From: Acidaminococcaceae bacterium
GTDB taxonomy: Bacteria; Bacillota; Negativicutes; Acidaminococcales; Acidaminococcaceae
Direction of reading: 5' to 3'
DNA length: 8,123 nt
Assembly (NCBI GenBank): GCA_024405585.1
Contig: JAKSOM010000039.1
Location: 1-8,123, forward strand
Positions within the stretch are counted from its first letter, which is position 1; each line of letters begins with the position of its first letter. The notes beneath the pieces are model-generated. The model searched no databases. It saw only the letters and a program-made list of their open reading frames with translations, and was not told where the DNA came from. The translations under genes were made by a program, and so were the position numbers. Below, piece by piece: positions 4,868 to 8,123 of the stretch.

Positions 4868-6271
4868 ATGCGTAAATGGTATAATTGGCTTTGTCCCGGT
4901 ATCAATTTGAAGCGCTGGATGTTTCTTTTTGCACTGGGGGTATTGCTGGTAGCGATTGGTTTGGCATTCCTGTTCAATTTCCAGTTCATCGGTAGGGCTG
5001 AAGAATACCTCTTCTATGTCGTCTACAGGGTTACAGGCGGATACTCACACTTTTTTGCTTATTTTGTGGGGCTGCTGTTTGTGGTTTTGGGGGCATTGTG
5101 CATGTTCAGGGCTATGCGGAGGATTATTTCTTCCGTTGTGTCCGCACTTATACCGGACAAAAGCCGTTCCATAATGGAAACGCTTTTCGTACAGAACAAG
5201 CTGACCTATGGACCAAAGATTACGGTTATTGGCGGTGGCACGGGCCTTTCCACCTTGCTGAGAGGTATGAAGAATGTTACCAACAATTGTACGGCAGTGG
5301 TGGCCGTTGGCGACAATGGCGGTTCCTCCGGCAGGTTGAGAAAGAATATGGGGATTATTCCCCCAGGGGATTTGCGAAATTGTTTGATTGCACTGGCGGA
5401 TTCCGAACCCATGATGGAACGATTGATGCAGTATCGTTTTCAAGGTAACAGCGATTTTGCGGGACATTCCTTTGGTAATCTGCTGATTGCCGCATTGGCT
5501 GAGGCGGAGGGCAGTATGGAAGACGGGCTGGCGGTGGCCAGTCAGTTGCTGAAGGTGCGTGGCAGGGTTGTTCCCTCCACTTTGGAGAACATTGAATTGG
5601 TGGCGGAGATGGAGGATGGAACCTTTGTCAAAGGTGAGGCCCAAATTCCGATGGCCAGAAAAAAGATACATAGGATGCATACTAATCCGGAGCATCCAAA
5701 AGCGCCCAAGGCGGCGATTCAGGCCATTACTGATGCGGATGTTTTGATTTTGGGGCCTGGTTCGTTGTATACCAGTATTATTCCCAACCTGTTGGTGGAT
5801 GATGTGAAGGAAGCGGTGTTGAAGTCCAACGCTATCAAGGTATATATATGTAACACTTTGACGGAGCCGGGAGAAACCACCGGTTATGGTGCCTATGATC
5901 ACGTGAAGGCGCTTATTGACCATATGGGAGTGCAGTTCTTGGATTTTATTATTGTGAATAGCGACAGAATTACGGCAGAGGATATGCAACGTTACAATCA
6001 GAGTGTTTCTGAACCCGTAAGTCAGGATTGGTATGAACTGAAACGGTTGGGGATTAATGTTATTCCCGCATCCATCACAGATAAAAAGGATTATGCAAGG
6101 CATGATCCGGAGAAACTGTCAAATATTCTTATCCAGTTGATTTACAGGATGCGTTTGTTTGGCAAGGGATTCCGCATCTTTGACTATTACTTTATGAAAG
6201 ATTATTTGCGGTATCATTTGCATCAACGTGAAAAAGATATTAAGCGTACTTTGCGCAAATACCGGGATTAG
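4868..6271 (+). CDS. yvcK: YvcK/GlmR-family UDP-sugar-binding regulator with an N-terminal membrane anchor
   Basis: This is a member of the gluconeogenesis-factor (CofD-like) family. In Bacillus the homologue binds UDP-GlcNAc, is needed for cell shape and wall synthesis on gluconeogenic carbon, and stimulates GlmS. The 467-aa protein has an extra N-terminal part of about 110 residues with two predicted membrane segments (about 17-36 and 64-83); the catalytic-type fold follows from about 116. Motifs: G-G-G-T-G-L-S (122-128), V-G-D-N-G-G-S-S-G (147-155), P-P-G-D-L-R-N-C (165-172), G-H-S-F-G-N-L, and L-G-P-G-S-L-Y-T-S-I-I-P-N-L. The family usually has D-D-G-G-S; here the second Asp is Asn150. 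AGGAG at 4858-4862 overlaps the upstream stop and sits 5 bases before ATG 4868. The membrane anchor would place it near wall-precursor synthesis, which is an inference. It may equally be named glmR. Confidence 0.96.
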   Translation: MRKWYNWLCPGINLKRWMFLFALGVLLVAIGLAFLFNFQFIGRAEEYLFYVVYRVTGGYSHFFAYFVGLLFVVLGALCMFRAMRRIISSVVSALIPDKSRSIMETLFVQNKLTYGPKITVIGGGTGLSTLLRGMKNVTNNCTAVVAVGDNGGSSGRLRKNMGIIPPGDLRNCLIALADSEPMMERLMQYRFQGNSDFAGHSFGNLLIAALAEAEGSMEDGLAVASQLLKVRGRVVPSTLENIELVAEMEDGTFVKGEAQIPMARKKIHRMHTNPEHPKAPKAAIQAITDADVLILGPGSLYTSIIPNLLVDDVKEAVLKSNAIKVYICNTLTEPGETTGYGAYDHVKALIDHMGVQFLDFIIVNSDRITAEDMQRYNQSVSEPVSQDWYELKRLGINVIPASITDKKDYARHDPEKLSNILIQLIYRMRLFGKGFRIFDYYFMKDYLRYHLHQREKDIKRTLRKYRD

Positions 6272-6273
6272 TT

Positions 6274-7212
6274 ATGAGTTTCGCTGAGAAAGTCCGTAAC
6301 AATTTGAGCCGTATTGAGAACAGCAGTGCGGATGAGGACAAGGCGGAGTTGCTGGGGCTTTTGAAAATGAGCGGCTCCATCATTGTTCGTGACCGGCTTC
6401 CTGGAATTAAATTTGTCACGGAAAATGCCGCTTTGGCCAGACGTGTCATCAGGACAATCAAAAATTATTACGGGGTGCAGACCCAAATTGTTGTCGGACG
6501 GGCCCGTAGGCTGAAGAAGAACAATGTTTATCAGGTTTTGGTTGTGCCGTCACCGGCAGTTGCACAGGCCTTGGACGAATTGAGGTTAATAACCTTGGAT
6601 GTGGAGGAACCTAAGCAAATTCTGAGGAGAACTGATGCCAAGAAAGCATTCCTGAGAGGAGCGTTTCTCGGTGGAGGTACGGTTAACAGCCCTTGCGGGC
6701 AATACCATTTGGAATTGGTTACCGGCAGTGAGAGTTTTGCCAGGATTTTGATAAGTGTGATGCGTTCGGTCGGAGTCAGGGGCAAAACTGTAAGCCGTGG
6801 TGATAAATTTGTTGTTTACCTGAAAAAAGTTGAAAACATAGTCCTGTTTCTTGGGCTGATTGGTGCCTATAGTGCGGTTTTGGAATTTGAAAACAGTAGA
6901 GTTTTGAAGGATGTCCGTAAGAACGTCAACAGGGTGGTGAATTGTGAGACCGCCAATCTCAGTAAGGTAGCAAAAGCGGCGGCTTTGCATATTCGTGCCA
7001 TTAGCTATGTTGAGGAACATTACGGATTGGTGACTTTGCCTAAAAATGTCCAGGATGCCGCCAAAACAAGATTGTTGTTGCCTGAAGCGTCTTTGGCGGA
7101 GTTGTGTGAGCAGTTTGGGGGAATCAGCAAATCTTCCATGAGCATGTATCTGAAACGGATTGTGGATTTGGCAGTTTCTTTGGGAATGAAGAAGGAGTAT
7201 GAACAATGCTGA
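6274..7212 (+). CDS. whiA: DNA-binding protein WhiA
   Basis: WhiA is a conserved Gram-positive protein that links chromosome segregation, division and (in Streptomyces) sporulation gene expression. It combines a degenerate LAGLIDADG-homing-endonuclease-like region with a C-terminal helix-turn-helix. The length of 312 aa is normal. The N-terminal domain has S-F-A-E-K-V-R-N-N-L. The LAGLIDADG-like core shows F-L-R-G-A-F-L-G-G-G-T-V-N (126-138) followed by Y-H-L-E-L-V. The C-terminal HTH spans about 273-299 (S-L-A-E-L-C-E-Q-F-G then I-S-K-S-S-M-S-M-Y-L-K-R-I). The recognition helix departs from the common S-G-V-N-H-R-L-R-K form of the family. The start ATG is only 2 bases after the yvcK stop with just a weak GGGA site upstream, so translation probably depends on coupling. 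The yvcK-whiA order is conserved in Firmicutes. Confidence 0.95.
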   Translation: MSFAEKVRNNLSRIENSSADEDKAELLGLLKMSGSIIVRDRLPGIKFVTENAALARRVIRTIKNYYGVQTQIVVGRARRLKKNNVYQVLVVPSPAVAQALDELRLITLDVEEPKQILRRTDAKKAFLRGAFLGGGTVNSPCGQYHLELVTGSESFARILISVMRSVGVRGKTVSRGDKFVVYLKKVENIVLFLGLIGAYSAVLEFENSRVLKDVRKNVNRVVNCETANLSKVAKAAALHIRAISYVEEHYGLVTLPKNVQDAAKTRLLLPEASLAELCEQFGGISKSSMSMYLKRIVDLAVSLGMKKEYEQC

Positions 7213-8057
7213 CAAAAATTTTTAAGGTAGCGGGCGCTGTGATGGCGATAATAGTGGTAATCATTGGTTACGTATTTGCGGACCACATTAATTTTAAGAG
7301 TGGTGCTGTACCTGTTTTGATGTATCATGGGATTGGTTATGCTACGACTACGGAATGGGGCAATTTGCTTGTTTCGCCGGAGTTGTTTGAAGTGCATCTG
7401 AAATACTTGAAGGATGCAGGGTACAGGGTTGTCAGTGTGGAAGAGCTTGGGGACAGATTTTCTACAAACAAGGCTGTTGAAAAATATGTAGCTTTTACTT
7501 TTGATGACGGGTACGAGAACAACTACCGATATGCCTATCCGTTACTGAAGAAATATGGCTTTACCGCCACATTCTACATTATCCGGAATGCCCTAGGCAG
7601 GGATGATTATATGAGTGACGAGCAGATTAAAGTTATGCTGAAGGATGGAATGAAGTTTGGTTCCCATACCATGAGCCATTCTAATCTTACGCTTATTGAC
7701 AAGAGCCAGTATGTCAGGGAAATACAAGGTTCCAAGATGTTGCTGGAACAAAGGTTTGGTTTTGATGTGGAAAGTATCAGCTATCCTTACGGGGCATATA
7801 ATGAAGATGTTGTGAAAGAAGTCGTGGGTGCGAGATATAAATTCGGGGTGGCGGGAAAGTACGGCATAAATACGGCGGACAGTTTTAATGACAGTCCGTA
7901 TGCTATGAATAGAATAGGTATATATACCGATTGTGCTGGAGATGCCAGCGCTTTTGCACATACCTTGGAGAGGGCCTATTTCGTGGGTTATCTCAGGTAT
8001 CGTGGTATCGACCTTGTTGAAATGAAAAAAATTTTCAAAAAACACTTGACATTCTGA
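7206..8057 (+). CDS. Membrane-anchored polysaccharide deacetylase (NodB/CE4 family)
   Basis: This is a predicted extracytoplasmic metal-dependent deacetylase that removes N-acetyl groups from GlcNAc-containing polymers such as peptidoglycan or poly-GlcNAc. The 283-aa protein has a single N-terminal membrane segment (about 8-25, rich in V/I/A) with no obvious cleavage site, so it is probably anchored with its catalytic domain outside. CE4 motifs: P-V-L-M-Y-H-G (36-42), T-F-D-D-G-Y (98-103, D100 base and D101 metal ligand), H-T-M-S-H (154-158, the two metal histidines) and S-Y-P-Y-G-A-Y (192-198). AAGGAG at 7192-7197 lies 8 bases before ATG 7206, and the start overlaps the whiA stop by 7 bases. 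It is the last gene of the unit. Its final codons (K-K-I-F-K-K-H-L-T-F) coincide with an rRNA-type promoter. The exact substrate cannot be told; the arrangement resembles PgaB/PdaA-like short deacetylases. Confidence 0.95.
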   Translation: MLTKIFKVAGAVMAIIVVIIGYVFADHINFKSGAVPVLMYHGIGYATTTEWGNLLVSPELFEVHLKYLKDAGYRVVSVEELGDRFSTNKAVEKYVAFTFDDGYENNYRYAYPLLKKYGFTATFYIIRNALGRDDYMSDEQIKVMLKDGMKFGSHTMSHSNLTLIDKSQYVREIQGSKMLLEQRFGFDVESISYPYGAYNEDVVKEVVGARYKFGVAGKYGINTADSFNDSPYAMNRIGIYTDCAGDASAFAHTLERAYFVGYLRYRGIDLVEMKKIFKKHLTF

Positions 8058-8081
8058 GCGAAAAGTATTATCATAGCAAAG
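8022..8081 (+). promoter_or_regulatory. Strong rRNA-type promoter with UP-like element, overlapping the end of the deacetylase gene
   Basis: The -35 is a perfect TTGACA at 8046-8051, with a 17-base spacer and -10 TATCAT at 8069-8074 (5 of 6), predicting a start at about G8081. From 8023 to 8043 lies an A run, TTTT, CA and AAA in the register of the E. coli full UP-element consensus (AAA-WWTWTTTT-NN-AAA ending near -38). The only mismatch is one A where the consensus has T. Everything up to 8057 is also coding sequence, so the -35 box lies inside the final codons and the deacetylase stop is in the spacer. No terminator separates the two units. Confidence 0.83.
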
Positions 8082-8123
8082 TCGCTTCGATGAGGGGCGG
8101 CGATGGAACCTTGAAAACTGAAC
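8081..8123 (+). other. Start of an rRNA operon leader with boxA-like motif (runs off the window)
   Basis: The predicted transcript begins G-T-C-G-C-T-T-C-G and reaches CCTTGAAAACTGAAC at 8109-8123. The C-T-T-T-G-A-A-A-A-C-T-like string is typical of Firmicutes rRNA leaders and spacers, where it forms part of the boxA antitermination signal. With the strong upstream promoter, this points to a 16S gene shortly beyond the right edge. No rRNA sequence itself is inside the window, so the assignment is by motif. A tRNA operon is the alternative. Confidence 0.72.

Noticed and set aside
5045..6103. Minus-strand open frame of 352 codons opposite yvcK
   Set aside because: It shows the same shadow pattern with His/Gln/Asn-rich composition, and the plus-strand YvcK is unambiguous.

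Overview
The window is an all-plus-strand, gene-dense stretch from what looks like a Firmicutes chromosome. The class Negativicutes is my best guess, at low to moderate confidence. The guess rests on the rapZ-like/yvcK/whiA gene order typical of Firmicutes, a YvcK with two N-terminal membrane segments, and an rRNA-leader-like sequence at the right edge. I could not check the taxonomy by search.

Layout. (1) Positions 1-2117 hold the 3' end of a branched-chain amino acid ABC transporter operon: livM (5' truncated by the window), livG and livF. The genes overlap by 8 bases each, and a strong 18-bp hairpin terminator at 2122-2160 closes the unit. (2) Positions 2118-2295 are intergenic. They hold the terminator, a small AT-rich palindrome, a 9-base direct repeat and a sigma-A-type promoter; no glmS ribozyme is seen. 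(3) Positions 2296-8057 look like one six-gene operon with gaps of 12 bases or less, or short overlaps: glmS, a small degenerate XRE-like HTH protein, a stand-alone RapZ C-terminal domain, yvcK (glmR), whiA and a membrane-anchored NodB-type polysaccharide deacetylase. (4) Positions 8022-8123 hold a strong rRNA-type promoter with a UP-element-like A/T block. It is embedded in the last codons of the deacetylase gene and followed by the start of what appears to be an rRNA operon leader with a boxA-like motif. The 16S gene would begin just beyond the window.

How the genes work together. GlmS makes glucosamine-6-phosphate, the entry point to UDP-GlcNAc and peptidoglycan. In E. coli the RapZ C-terminal domain senses glucosamine-6-phosphate and controls glmS through small RNAs. 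In Bacillus, YvcK/GlmR senses UDP-GlcNAc and stimulates GlmS. Here GlmS, a RapZ sensor domain lacking its usual ATPase half, and a membrane-tethered GlmR are encoded side by side, with an unknown HTH-like protein between glmS and the sensor. The operon ends in WhiA and a cell-surface deacetylase likely to act on GlcNAc polymers. I read this as a compact amino-sugar control module. Its composition is seen in the sequence; its regulatory wiring is inferred.
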